DNA of 64,000 bases from Marsupella aquatica. Lineage: Eukaryota; Marchantiophyta. Position numbers and translations under genes: made by a program. Under the pieces are notes generated by a model. That model was not told where the DNA came from. It saw nothing but the letters and a program-made list of their open reading frames with translations, and did no database searches. How positions within the stretch are numbered: position 1 is the stretch's first letter; each line of letters opens with the position of its first letter. Positions 30,814 to 41,362 of the stretch are shown in pieces. The stretch is taken from assembly GCA_973895155.1 (NCBI GenBank), contig OZ316897.1, forward strand, positions 1,488,001 through 1,552,000. The letters are read 5' to 3'.

Positions 30814-30939
30814 TGTCGTGCGCATACATATCCCTACACAACATACATCGCTTGTCACATACATCCAGGCATAGTCACACTGCCACATCACAAACACAAG
30901 AGAATGGAATACAAGTGGAACTCATGTCCAAAACCCACA
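30814..30939 (-). repeat. Extra copy of the LTR end block
   Basis: 126 bp nearly identical to 30,345-30,480 (which has an extra 10 bp), bounded by TG and CA. A purine tract, TAGGGGGGCGAT on the minus strand, lies just upstream of it, where the polypurine tract of a retroelement is expected. Confidence 0.55.
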
Positions 30940-31114
30940 ATCGCCCCCCTAGCTGGGAGTAAGGTCCCCTAACTCTAGCTAGCCATGAGTTCTACAAGGT
31001 TGATATACACCTTTTTAGGTGTGAAGATCAGGAGGCCGGGTGCAAGTGAGCCCCATCGATCACCTACCTGCAATCCATATCTGCCAAGAGAACACAAATG
31101 ATAACTAGTCGGCT

Positions 31115-31771
31115 TCACCGACACTGAGGACACAACCATGATCCACTAGGAATCACCTGCAATGGTGGTGTCAAACATGACATGTGCCAACCTCTAGAAC
31201 ACTTATCACAAATCAACATAGTAGCTGCTCCCTGAGCAGATCCACACAACATACATTTCAAGCCAGCACGAACATGTGCCAAGCTTGGATCTACTATACC
31301 ATCAATGTTGGGAAGGTGACATGGTGCACAGTTGCGCACATGATCCTTCCAAACCATACCATCGCGTCCCTCCAACATCAGGACACCAGAAGGCAACACT
31401 TCACGCACACGTAAGATTGTCCGGCCTGCGGTCACATCAAGTGTCGTGGGTGCTGTCTGCTGCAAATAAACATAATCACCAGGATGAAATCGTCGAATGC
31501 TTGCACGGTAACCTCCTCCACGAATAGTGGCATACCTCAAAGTATCACGATGTTGGGCAATGGCAAGGTTGTCAAAAGCCATGGGCATCACTCTCTGAAA
31601 TACCCGTGCTCTCTCTGAACACACCTTGACCCAAACATCAGGATCATCCAAGTTCACAACTGGTGCAGCATCACGACGAATAGCTGCTGGCAAATCTGGC
31701 TCTCTACCATAAAGCAAAAAGTAGGGTGAGAAGGATGCAAGTGATGCTTGCCGATTGAAACGGTAGCCCAT
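31115..31771 (-). pseudogene. Gypsy integrase C-terminus with PHD finger
   Basis: This 218-residue segment is in frame with the integrase core, after a TAG at 31,787-31,789. It starts with the gypsy pattern MGYRFNRQASLASFSPYFLL and YGREPDLP, then a GDYVYLQQ segment as in the GPY/F region. It ends with a complete C4HC3 PHD finger at about residues 174-217: CMLC, then CDKC, WHMSC, and SWLCPQC (31,118-31,255). Chromodomains are the usual C-terminal readers in gypsy chromoviruses. A PHD finger in that place could direct integration to particular histone marks; this is inference. Confidence 0.75.
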
Positions 31772-31786
31772 AGCTAACCAAGGTAG

Positions 31787-33361
31787 CTAGAGATCCCAAT
31801 CTCCCAGATGACCAACCTGCAAGCCATACTTACACAATTCTCTCTTCACAGTTTGCACAACTCTCTCAGCTAATCCATCTGCCTCAGGATGATCACGAGA
31901 GGTAGTACGATGATCAATCAGAGCTTGTTCACACAAACTCTCAAACTCTCCACGGAACTCAGTTCCCTGATCAGTCAACACCTCAGCTGGTGCTCCAAAA
32001 TGACTGAGTACACGATCCAAAAATGTAGCAGCAACTCCTCCACTGGCTTTATCTGGCAACGCCACTAGCTCAATCCACTTGGAGAAGTGCTCCACTATGA
32101 CCAAAACATACCGATTATGACGTTGGGTAAGAGATAATGGACCAGCAAAATCCAAACTCCAATGATATCCCAAACCCATGATCGGCAACGGGTGCAACTG
32201 GGGAGTGGGAGCATTAAATGATGCTCTCACTCTATCACATACCACACACTTAGCTATCAACAGTTGGACATGAGTGTGCATACCACGCCACCAATATTGT
32301 GTCTGCAGCAAGTTGTAAGTGCGCTTTACACCAAAGTGACCCAACTCCTCGTGCGCATGTCGCACCAAATGGACTCTCTGTGATGGTTTTGGGACCGCCA
32401 ACACTCTACCATCATGCAGTACTCTCAAAAGATGGTTTCCCTCCCATCGAAACCTCTTGGCTCTTTGTAGAACCCTGTCACGTTCCTTGGCATCAACACT
32501 GCCAACAATAGAACCACTGCGCAGATATTCCAACACTCTCACATCATTGTGAATATCTTGTTGTCCAATAGTTACCTCACTAACATCCACATCTGAAGAC
32601 TCATCATCCACTCCATCCAATGAGGTAGAGTCCATAGATCCACTGTATGCTGGCACCCAACAAAGAAAGGCAGATGCATGCCATCCTGGCACCATCTCCT
32701 TATCTGACTCATCATGCCATCTGGCTCCAGTCTCATCTTGCTGACTAGTACATGGATTGCGGCTTAATCCATCTGCATCCAAGTTCACTTTTCCAGGCCT
32801 ATGCACCACCTGGAAATCATACTCCTGTAACAACAATGCCCATCGTGCAAGCTTCCCTGTAAGCTTGTCAGACTCCATTAACCACTTAAGAGGCTGATGA
32901 TCAGTGATCAAGGTGAAGGGGTTACCAAACAAGTAGCAACAAAAGTGTGCAACAGCCCACACTGCTGCCAAACACTCTCTCTCATAAAAGCTATACTTAG
33001 CCTCTGCTGAATTGTTTGATCTACTGGCATAAGCCACAACAAACTCATTCCCCTCATCATCCTTCTGAGTCAGCACTGCTCCAAGTCCTACTCCACTCCA
33101 ATCAGTGTGTAGCTGAAATGGTCTGCCTGAAATGGGTCTTCTCAAAATAGGGGATGATGCCAACCTTTGCTTCAACTCCTGAAAGGCATGCTCCTGGTCA
33201 TCACCCCAAATCCATTCCTGATCCAACTTAGTGAGTATGGTCAAAGGTTTAGCAAGCTGGCTAAATCCTTTAACATACCTCCTGTAGTAGCTCGCCAATC
33301 CCAAGAATGCATGAACTCTACTCACATCAGTAGGACAAGGAATCTGTGTAATGGCCTCCAC
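31787..33361 (-). pseudogene. Gypsy RT connection, RNase H and integrase
   Basis: Open for 524 codons. It starts VEAITQIPCPTDVSRVHAFL, then GLASYYRRYVKGFSQLAKPL, the end of gypsy reverse transcriptase. The RNase H part has FQLHTDWSGVGLGAVLTQ, YSFYERECLAAVWAV and LITDHQPLKWL. The integrase has the HHCC zinc motif (HEELGHFGVKRTY and CVVCDR) and a DDE core: HWSLDFAGPL, VLTDQGTEFRGEF, and HPEADGLAERVVQT. It ends at a TAG where related proteins read 'D-x-x-LPW'. Preceding and following pieces lie in the same frame. Confidence 0.85.
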
Positions 33362-33367
33362 TTTAGT

Positions 33368-34090
33368 CTACTGTACACCCAATCCCCCTGGGTATATAGT
33401 GTGGCCCAAATACTCAATCTGGTCTTGGAAGAACTTACACTTGCCAGGATGGAGCTTCAACCCATGTGCTCTCAATCTCTCCAACACAATCTGCAAGTGC
33501 TGTTGATGTTCTTCCACAGTAGAAGAATAGACCAAAATATCATCAATATAACATCTGACAAAATCCAAACCTGCAAGGATTCGATCCATGACTCTCTGGA
33601 ACTCAGCTGGTGCATTCTTCAACCCAAATGGTAAGAATAACCACTGATACAAACGATCTTTGCCATAAGAATCAATCCCCCAGAATGCTGTCTTGGACCT
33701 GTCAGCATGCCTAATTGGAAGCTGATGGTACCCTGCCCTCAGATCCAATGAACTGAAAACCTTTGCATGCCCCACAGCATCAAAGATCTCCTCAGGTGTG
33801 GGCATGGCATATCGATCAGATTTTGTCTAGCGATTAATAGGTCTGTAATCACCACACATGCGCCTATCTGTGTAATTGCCATGCACATCCTTCTTGGTTG
33901 GCATCACTGTGGCAGATGCATACTCCCCATATGAAATCTCCACCAATCTAGCCTCCAACAAATCTTGAGTTCTGCTTTGAATCAGAGCTCTCTCCATGTC
34001 ACTATAACGGTATGGTCTACGAAAGATTGGCGCATCACTAGCCAATTCAATCTGAATACCAGGGCCCTTCAGTGTCCCCAAATCCTTCAT
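33368..34090 (-). pseudogene. Gypsy reverse transcriptase
   Basis: Two pieces in one frame (33,827-34,090 and 33,368-33,805) separated by a TAG (33,827-33,829). Fingers and palm motifs are visible: PYRYSDMERALIQSRTQDLL, MCGDYRPINR, VFSSLDLRAGYHQLPI, KTAFWGIDSYG, WLFLPFGLKNAPAEFQRVMD, and the catalytic RCYIDDILVYS. The usual YVDD is YIDD here. KCKFFQDQIEYLGHTI follows. It copies element RNA into DNA. A second TAG (33,368-33,370) and an upstream TGA (34,127-34,129) disable the frame; at these places related proteins have Gln, or other residues, and Arg. Confidence 0.85.
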
Positions 34091-34240
34091 GTTGAATGCA
34101 AAACAATTCCAATAACTCTTCAGGAATCAATGCATGCGACGTCTCTCCTCCCCTGTTAACTTAGGGCCAAACTGTGGTTCCCAACTCTCCACCAAATCCC
34201 TAATATCTCTTTGTAGGGTAGAAGAGATAGCCGATGATTG

Positions 34241-36117
34241 CTATTTAGCAGTAGATTGAGTAGTCCCTTCCTGCTCAACAATCTGTCCAGCCTTGGCCAA
34301 TCCTGCCAAAGGTCCATGGACTGTCTGCTCGCCCCCAGCTGTGGTCAATACTGTCTCAATGGACCGCAAGCTCACCAAGGGACAATCAGTAATTCCAGTA
34401 GAGCGCATCCGCAACTGTTCAGCTACTCCCAAGCTGATAATCCAAGTCAAACAATTCAGGTCCATTGCTTGACCAAGAACCTGGCGCCGCAAACCCTCTG
34501 ACACAGAGGCAACTGCAATGGTGCCAGTCAAAAATCCCATAGCACGCTCTCTCTCATCAGCAGTAGGCTCCACTAACTGCTGGAGAGCTGTGTCCCACAC
34601 AAGTCCAGGGCCACCTGCTCTGAATGCATATGAAGCAGAGTGGCTTACAAGAGTGGGTAATGCACAACATGGGCGCCCAACTGCATTGACCATTGCCAAT
34701 GGAGGTCTATTAGGTTGGGTCACACCCTGTGCCCGACGCCCTGGATCCAAAATATCATCCACCACTAAGGCTGGTGAGCGTGGAATGCTGTCAAATGCGC
34801 GCTTCAGCACCTCACATGGGATCAAATTAGTCCACCACAAGCGTGGATGATGTGCATGAGAACCCACACGTGCAACATCCAATAACACAGCAGGTCCAAT
34901 CCAAGACCTCACCTGGTGAACACTGGCAATAATCCGACTACGATCATCACCTAACAATGGCATATTCTCCAAAATGTATGCTGGAGACTGTTTCTGATGT
35001 AGCTGGAGATGACGCAGCACCCGTAACATCTCCCAAAACAATGCAGAGCGTGGATCATGAAGTCCATGCCCAATGCCAGCTCTAGATTGGCCCTGACATG
35101 GCCAACCAGCAATCACCAAATCAATGGGGCCAACACGATGTAGATGATCCGCCCCCAACAATGAAATATCAACAGGTAGTGCATGCTGATAACCACGAAT
35201 AGCATCCACTGGCAACAACTGTGGATATCTATCCACCAACATAGCCACATGTTGCAATGAGATCCTCCGTGCTGTCTCATCTGTCTCCACATACAAATAA
35301 CGACGCACAGGAATTCCTGCCTGAAGAACAGCAGCCAATCCAGTGCTAATCCCACCAAAAAGATCCAACAAACAAATACCCTCCGGTGGATACTGCCAAG
35401 CAATAGGAGTGGTATCCAATGGTGAAAGAGTCATAGGTCCATTTGCAAGAGACTGCTCTACTCCTGACTGTGGTGTAAAAGCATGACGCCATGCATCATG
35501 TACCAATCGTGCTGTTGCCTGTGGCAAGGCCTGTGCAGTGCCCCACACTGGTGGCACAACACTTCCAACAGGTAATCCTCGCATGATGTGCTCCTCATGA
35601 GACTCCTCCAATGGTGGAACATCTGCTGCATGCGCATTACCCTCAATCAAATCATCAGGTCCAGCAATTACACCACTGAATGCTGCCAAAGATAATGGTG
35701 TGGATTTAGGGTCTCCCACAGGTCCACTAAATCTCACTGGCAATTTGCTCAATCGAGCATCTCCTGACTGCCAATCAGGTCTATATGACACTGATTCCTC
35801 CCAAAAATCAAGAATAAATCCCATGGGGTAGAGCACTGTACATCCCACCAACACATCATATGACTCTGCCTTAGTCAGAATAGCTCGCGCCTGTATCTGT
35901 GAGCTATCTGTGGTATGACCTTCCTGAATTCTCAAATCAAGTGGTCTTCTGGTGATATGCTGTGTAGGTGTAGGTCCCCCCAATGAAGTCTGAATGGGAA
36001 AGGGACAATCCTCCAAATCCTCTGGACGTAATCCCAATCCACGTATGGTAGACTTCCCCAACATCAAGGGCTGAGCACCAGTATCCAGTAACACTCTCTC
36101 TGGCTGGTATACTGCTT
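34241..36117 (-). pseudogene. Gypsy protease fused to DNA cytosine-5 methyltransferase
   Basis: A 617-residue open segment, from GTG at 36,094 or a little upstream in frame. Residues 1-110 are an aspartic protease (MLLDTGAQPLMLGKS). Residues 240-555 are a complete C5-methyltransferase: motif I LLDLFGGISTGL (241-252), motif IV IAGWPCQGQS with catalytic Cys333, motif VI LENM (375-378), motif VIII RLWWTN (418-423), and IX/X ERAMGFLTG and RRQVLGQAMDLN (536-547). Motif order and the FGGISTGL, YVETDE and ALFWEMLRVLRHL segments point to the DNMT3/DRM side of the family. It would transfer methyl from SAM to cytosine. The frame continues after a TAG (34,241-34,243) into reverse transcriptase. Confidence 0.85.
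34430..35389 (-). other. C5-methyltransferase domain within pol
   Basis: All sequence motifs needed for catalysis (SAM-binding FGG, PCQ, ENM, R-x-W/Y, and the C-terminal GQ/N motif) are uninterrupted. The methyltransferase part has no stop codon although gag, RT and integrase parts around it do. Confidence 0.8.
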
Positions 36118-36662
36118 CAGAAGGCCCAACGTACTAATCGGAAGATACCACTCCGATTATCCAATGACACAACACTAGGTTTAAACCTAGTCCTCTCAAA
36201 TGCAGAGCATGCTCGTAAATCCACCAACCTCGTTGCTGCTGCATGCCATGTCTCACTAGTAGTAGTAGGTGGCATGGTCTTCACTTCTTCAACACTGCAA
36301 GCTCCTTCTGCATGGGAAGCAACAACTGGAGTGTCCTCACAAAGTGTAGCTGCCAATCTGAACACTTCTGCAGGACCAACTCCCAAGTTCAGCATGTCTG
36401 TTGCTGAAAATAATGGGGTGCGCACTATGGTAGTAGCCACCCCCAACAAGGTACCTGTTATCCCTACTGCATCACTACCTGATTCTGCCAACTTACCCAC
36501 GCCAGGGTTTATCCGAACCGGGTTCATAGAGGTAGTCTGAACTGTCTCTGACAATGTAAAAGACTGAGGAAGCTTTGTCTGCCGACGTGCATCCCCCCTC
36601 TGTGGATCTAGCTCCACTACTGCTCCTCGGGGCTCAAGAGCTTTGGCTGCCCCACGTGTCAA
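36117..36662 (-). pseudogene. Gypsy gag-pol linker
   Basis: A 181-residue ORF in a frame one base off from the nucleocapsid ORF before it and the protease ORF after it. It is low in known motifs (TTSMNPVRINPGVGKL, VVASHAEGACSVEEVKTMP). It may be a linker reached by frameshifting, or two independent indels may have moved the frame. Confidence 0.5.
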
Positions 36663-37141
36663 AGCTGCGATGCATCAATATGTGCAGTGCCACACATGAA
36701 TCCCATGGTGGCAAGGTCTCCATCAGCTCCATAAGATGTGGAAGGACCATGGGATGTGAAAGGTCCATAGGATGTAGATGCCCCATCACCAGAAGTAGGT
36801 CTCACCTGGGAACTAGCCATGGCAGCTAGCTGTTGCTCCAATTGAGCAATCTTAGCATCCTTTGGATCTATAGTTACAGCAGGGGCAGCGTCACCTCCCT
36901 GTCTCCCTACATGTGGCATGCCACGACCACGTCCACCACCTCTACCTCCTCCTCCTCTTCCCTGATCATGTGTACGGGATCCTCCCCTCCGTAACTCAGG
37001 GTGGAGTGAGAAACACCTATCCTTGGTGTGTCCAGGAGCTCCACAATGATCACATTGTCGCTGCTCAGGTGCTGATGCTCCCCCTGATCCTCTATGATCT
37101 GGGCAATATCTCTGTGCATGATCCCACCACAGGTCCAACAT
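36659..37141 (-). pseudogene. Gypsy nucleocapsid with CCHC zinc knuckle
   Basis: 160-residue segment with one zinc knuckle, CDHCGAPGHTKDRC (C-x2-C-x4-H-x4-C), a glycine/arginine-rich RNA-binding stretch, and a short coiled-coil (AKIAQLEQQLAAMASSQ). It would package element RNA. It is in a different frame from the capsid part at 37,234-37,872. Confidence 0.75.
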
Positions 37142-37233
37142 CCTGACTGCTGTCCAGCATAAGAGGGCACAGGTCTCTGGCTGGTAGACTCTCGTGCAGT
37201 AGGCTTCTCCCTCTGGCTCTTTCGTGCAGTAGG

Positions 37234-38235
37234 CTATGGTGTGAATGTAGATGCAGCCTTTGGTGCTTCCTTGGCAAATCCGGAAGTCATCACCTTCTCA
37301 TTCACCATATTGAGCTCAATACGCTCAGAAAGGGTAAAAACAACTGCTAATGTGGGATCTGCATCCCTAAGCAGAGTGACATCTCTCACTCTGCGTCGTA
37401 ATTCTCTATCCAGAATTGCATACCAAAACTGGACTGCCTGAGCCTCTGTCACTCCCTTGGTGATAGTGATCAATCTGCGCATACGAGTGTATGCCTCACG
37501 TAGACTCTCTCCAGTCTTGCGCTGGAACTCCTGGAGACCCTTCAACTTATCAGTTCTCACACCCTGATAGTTCTGCTTCAGTACCTCAAAGAATTCCACC
37601 ATAGGGTTAAATGCTGGCGCAACTCCAGTTCCTGTCACAATCACACCGGCAGGAGTAGCGGTGGATGCTGCTGGAGTGCTGCTGGTGGATGGTGTGCCAC
37701 TCTGGCTAGTGCTGCTAGAAGAAGCAGCAGTTGTGGCAATGGGTTGGGCAGCCGCACTAGTGCCATAGGTGATGGACACGTAATTAGGCGACCAATGCTG
37801 CCTCCATGCCTCAATCTCAACCAAATGAGTCTTCCAAAACTCATGGTAGTCATCCATGGGTGGCCCCTCCAAATGCTAAAATAATCCCTTCCATGCCATG
37901 AAAGGGGTAAACAACGTGGCATTACGCAATGTCTGCATATTGCACCACGTATCAAACTCCTAGATGAAGTCATCCAGATCAATCGTGCCAACTGCACCAG
38001 AGTATCGTCGTGGGCCCTTTGTAGCCCCGTATATCTCTTCCATATCCCACAACAAAGGTGCAATCACCTGATGGCGAGGAGAATTGGTCACAGAGTCTTC
38101 ATCAAAATCACTATCTGAAGCTGTGCTGTTGACTGCTACCAATGTCGCTGGCCAAAACTGCGCCCCACTCCGAGTGAAACCGGTCCATCGTCCATTGGGT
38201 AACCCAACAGTACCAGAAGAATCCGTGGTGACCAA
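37234..38235 (-). pseudogene. Gypsy gag (capsid)
   Basis: Two pieces in one frame (37,960-38,235 and 37,234-37,872), with TAG stops at 37,960, 37,876 and 37,234. The second has the retrotransposon gag signature LKGLQEFQRKTGESLREAYT, RMRRLI, and AVQFWYAILDRELRRRV. The N-part is acidic (ASDSDFDEDS) and has RHQVIAPLLW, then DEFDTWCNMQTL read through the TAG. It forms the virus-like particle. Start is uncertain; 38,235 is the first start of the open frame. Confidence 0.7.
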
Positions 38236-38900
38236 CCTAACCTAATCTATATGCTAACCCTAAGGGCAATCTGTCCCTGTCAGCAACACAAGCACTCACC
38301 ATGGTGTGTTGGGCATCACTCTAACATCACGAGGAGAGAAATACGTAGCACAACTAGAATGTCCGGTTGCAAACCCGGATCACTCCTATAGAATCAAGCG
38401 CCCACGCCAAACCAACATGGCGCATAACAGGAAGCATGGGTGGAGAGGATCCAACAACAAGAAGAGGATTTACCACAACTCTCCACACCAATCAATCAGA
38501 AATACATGAAAATGTTCATATAGTTCAATGTAGGGCCTTCATAATAGGCCTCAAGAATCCCGCGTCAAATATTCAAGAATCCATCGCAAACTAGCTCAAA
38601 CAGAGTATCTAGATGAATTCAAAAGTGCATAAAACCCCTAGGGCCTCATTCCTTGGACATCAAGTGTGGAAGGAAGCATGTACAATGCACCACATAGGAA
38701 CTTGCTAGTTAAGCGCATGAGGGGAGGAATAGCTTTGGGATGGGTGGCCTCTCACTTGTAATTATGCACCAAATCTGCCACTCCAAAATGGCAGCACTTG
38801 CAATTCTTCTCACGTTTCAGCAAGCTGGCTTGCTGGCCCGTCCGCTCCTGCTCCGCCCTCATGCCCCTCGTCCCAAGTAACCGCGAGTTGCCTCGAAGCC
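38236..38900 (-). other. Gypsy leader region
   Basis: No gene. Between the gag start and the 83-bp repeats. I could not locate a primer-binding site with confidence. Confidence 0.4.
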
Positions 38901-39199
38901 TCGGCCCAACAGATCTGCATACAATGACAATGCAGGCTCAATCTACCAACATCCGCGGCTGTTTCCCTTGCGAAAACAACAGATCGGCCCAACAGATCTG
39001 CATACGATGACAATGCAGGCCCGATCTACCAACATCCACGGCTGTTTCCCTTGCAAAAACAACAGATCGGCCCAACAGATCTGCATACGATGATAATGCA
39101 GGCCCGATCTACAAACATTCGCGGTTGTTTCCCTTGCGAAAACAACAGATCGGCCCAACAGATCTGCATACGATGACAATGCAGGCCCGATCTACCAAC
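38901..39199. repeat. 83-bp tandem repeat in the gypsy 5' region
   Basis: 3.6 units starting TCGGCCCAACAGATCTGCAT at 38,901, 38,984, 39,067 and 39,150. The unit length is exactly 83 in each case, with few substitutions. It lies between the matched part of the 5' LTR and gag. Confidence 0.85.
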
Positions 39200-39365
39200 T
39201 ATAGCGAATCAAAATACCGGCGATCCACTCCACGATCCGAGGTACCACGGATCAACACAACAGCTCCACAGCTCCAATCGATTCGATCTATCGCAAATCA
39301 TCAACGACAAACTCAGACTGAGCTTCTGTTCGCACAACAGAGTTTGAAGCTCCTGATCTTTCAAT

Positions 39366-39696
39366 GTAATCTCAATACAATCGGCACAACGATCCCGGTC
39401 AACAATACCCCATCGATCCCGCACCGATCCGATCACACACGTATGTCAAGCCAACGCACCTTGCACTACTCAAGGAATCCACGTTACACAAGCGGAGCTC
39501 ACAGCCACCATAGCCACACTCAAGCTCCTCTCTCTCCAAGGCTCAACATTGAAAGATGACCTTTCAATGCCTCAGAAGTGAGAAGTACCCTCTCACACAA
39601 ACCTGACAGAACCTTATCGGCTCCAATAGCACTCATACCAAATGTACATACTCTAATAGCACGATATACTACTACACTACTCAGAATGGTGTGACA
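39366..39696 (-). repeat. 5' LTR of the gypsy element (matched part)
   Basis: Near-identical to 30,481-30,811. On the minus strand it starts TGTCACACC at 39,696 and diverges from the 3' LTR at about 39,366. The expected 136-bp end block present in the 3' LTR is missing. Confidence 0.65.
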
Positions 39697-41290
39697 TACA
39701 ATTGCTCCACCAACACCTCAATTTTAATTGTGGCTATGATTCACCAAAGGAGATCTGCAACAACATTTCATGCATTTGAATCACGTACAATAGTCGTGAC
39801 ATGTAAAACAGGCATTCTTCAAAGAGGATTGGTATGAAGCAGTGTCATAAGGGTTTAAATTCATACATCCTAAATAGGCTATGATAGTGGCTGAGACAAA
39901 TAAGTCAGGCATAAATCACATTTTACAGGTTATCACATGGCCCATTAATTCATTGAACGTTGCAATGTTGACCAGGTTAAAGCAGTCATGAAAGCAGTCT
40001 TTCAATAGAGACTTTTAAGCGAGTTTGTTAGCCTCTTAAATTAGGATATTTTGCTTAGTGCAGGCATAATAGGATAAGTTATGTACTGATGACCCTAAAC
40101 CCTGGACCCAAAATTGCTCATACATCAAAATTTTAAGTAAATATCCTCTATGTTGAAATCAGAGAGTTAAGCTATAGGTCAATGGTATCTGGTCTGTGCA
40201 TGCGGTGTGACAAGTGGTCCTCTAGAGCATGTGATCCAAACATGTGTAGACACCAAAGTCACCGGTGGTGGGGTCTGGGAGGGCAGGACAAGTAACATCA
40301 CCAGGCACACTACAGGATGGCGAGTGGTTCCAGATGATACATTGTGCTCTGTGCAAAAATTGGCATCCAAGAGAACGGTCATCCAATTCTGAGCCAGAAG
40401 CCCTACAGGCAGGACAGTCATATTGGCAACTGTGCACACACCCTTAGCACCTAATTTGTGGCGGGTCATGTACAAGAGACACAAATACCAAGGATGTCGG
40501 GAAGGGTACTGAAGTAGGTAGAGGCCGGCTGTAGTTGTTCCTGGAAACAACAGGGTACTCAAAGTACCATGCAGATTGGGCTGGAAGGATCCCAAGTCTG
40601 ACATACTCAAGGTGCAACATCTCTGCCTTGCGTGCAAGCCGCACATGTTCAGCGTTGCGGGTCCTCACCATAAGTGTTGCTTTTCTTGTGATGTCCTCTG
40701 TTCACGTCCTTTGATGAGCAAGGTGAGCAAGAGGTCGACTTCCCTCGCCAACAGCAACCAACCTAAACTAATCAGTTTCCATTCACTGTCTTGGTTCCAA
40801 CTAGAGGTCATAGTATACACATAGCATGAAACGTGCAAAGTACATATTTGATTCTGAGTTTATGAGTTTCCTAAGACAAAGAGCTTGGTGATAAACCCAT
40901 GATCTCGACGGACATGTATATCAATCATATTAAGATCCTATTTTTTCATCCAGAAAGATTGAAAGTCTCACCTTGCAGGTTGCACTAGAGAGAAAATTCA
41001 CTGGCTGTCGTGTTGTGCAAGTGAACCTCCACTGATGCCCCCGGTGTAGCCCCTCAGATGCAGGTGACACTTACCAACTCCCAAGTTGCCTGGTCTAACA
41101 GAAAATGCTTATATCTTTAGAACTTTATAGAGCAAGTACATGATCACATGGACAACACACTAGCATGAAGTGCTTTCAACCAATCCACTGCCAAACGGAA
41201 CTCTTACACAGTCACATTCTTTTAGTAAACAGAAACTCAGTCAAACTTCAGAATCAAAGTACAGACTTTGAAGGACCAAAGGAGGATGTT
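39697..41290 (-). mobile_element. Cassette copy 1, upstream part
   Basis: Resumes cassette sequence after the gypsy insertion and runs leftward-collinear with 56,4xx-57,590 of copy 2. It includes the Cys-rich ORF and the block GTGTAGCCCCTCAGATGCAG that matches (in reverse) the conserved block at 56,320-56,340. The similarity ends near 41,290. Confidence 0.6.
40222..40671 (-). pseudogene. Cys-rich ORF, cassette copy 1
   Basis: A 150-codon frame from MVRTRNAEHVRLARKAEM to TCLDHML with one TAA (40,444-40,446) where copies 2 and 3 have CAA (Gln). The C-part has CVHSCQYDCPAC, LGCQFLHRAQCIIWNHSPSC and VTCPAL. This spacing of cysteines with histidines suggests a zinc-binding domain, but I do not recognise the family. 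It lies about 0.7 kb upstream of the PHD gene once the gypsy element is ignored, in the same orientation. It is either a separate small gene or a 5' exon of the PHD gene. Confidence 0.5.
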
Positions 41291-41362
41291 GTGAGTTTCT
41301 CTGTTGTTTAATGTGTTACCCTTCTAGTTTTGAAGTTAGCAAATGCTGAATAATGTGTCTAC

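Larger units (their letters stand above)
30345..39696 (-). mobile_element. Ty3/gypsy LTR retrotransposon with C5-methyltransferase and PHD integrase
   Basis: A 9,352-bp minus-strand element inserted into the non-coding sequence upstream of the PHD gene in cassette copy 1. Order of parts: gag (about 38.2-37.2 kb), CCHC zinc knuckle (about 37.0 kb), linker, protease (36.1 kb), DNA C5-methyltransferase (about 35.4-34.4 kb), reverse transcriptase, RNase H, integrase, and a terminal PHD finger (31.1 kb). Ends are TG...CA with a TACA duplication. All pol segments from 36,094 to 31,115 share one frame, interrupted by five stop codons. The element is dead but structurally nearly complete. Confidence 0.85.

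Noticed and set aside
34518-34850. Plus-strand ORFs within the gypsy methyltransferase region
   Set aside because: They mirror the well-supported minus-strand pol frame and have no domain of their own.
31115-38235. UAG as a sense (Gln) codon, as in some ulvophyte algae
   Set aside because: TGA and TAA also occur as disabling stops, frameshifts are common, and paralogues have CAG at the same places. C-to-T decay explains the data more simply. A host gene would be needed to decide.
38810-39179. Repetitive minus-strand peptides (MSSYADLLGRS type)
   Set aside because: These are translations of the 83-bp tandem repeat, not a protein family.
38901-39199. CRISPR-like array
   Set aside because: Units are contiguous 83-bp tandem repeats without unique spacers, and the DNA is eukaryotic.
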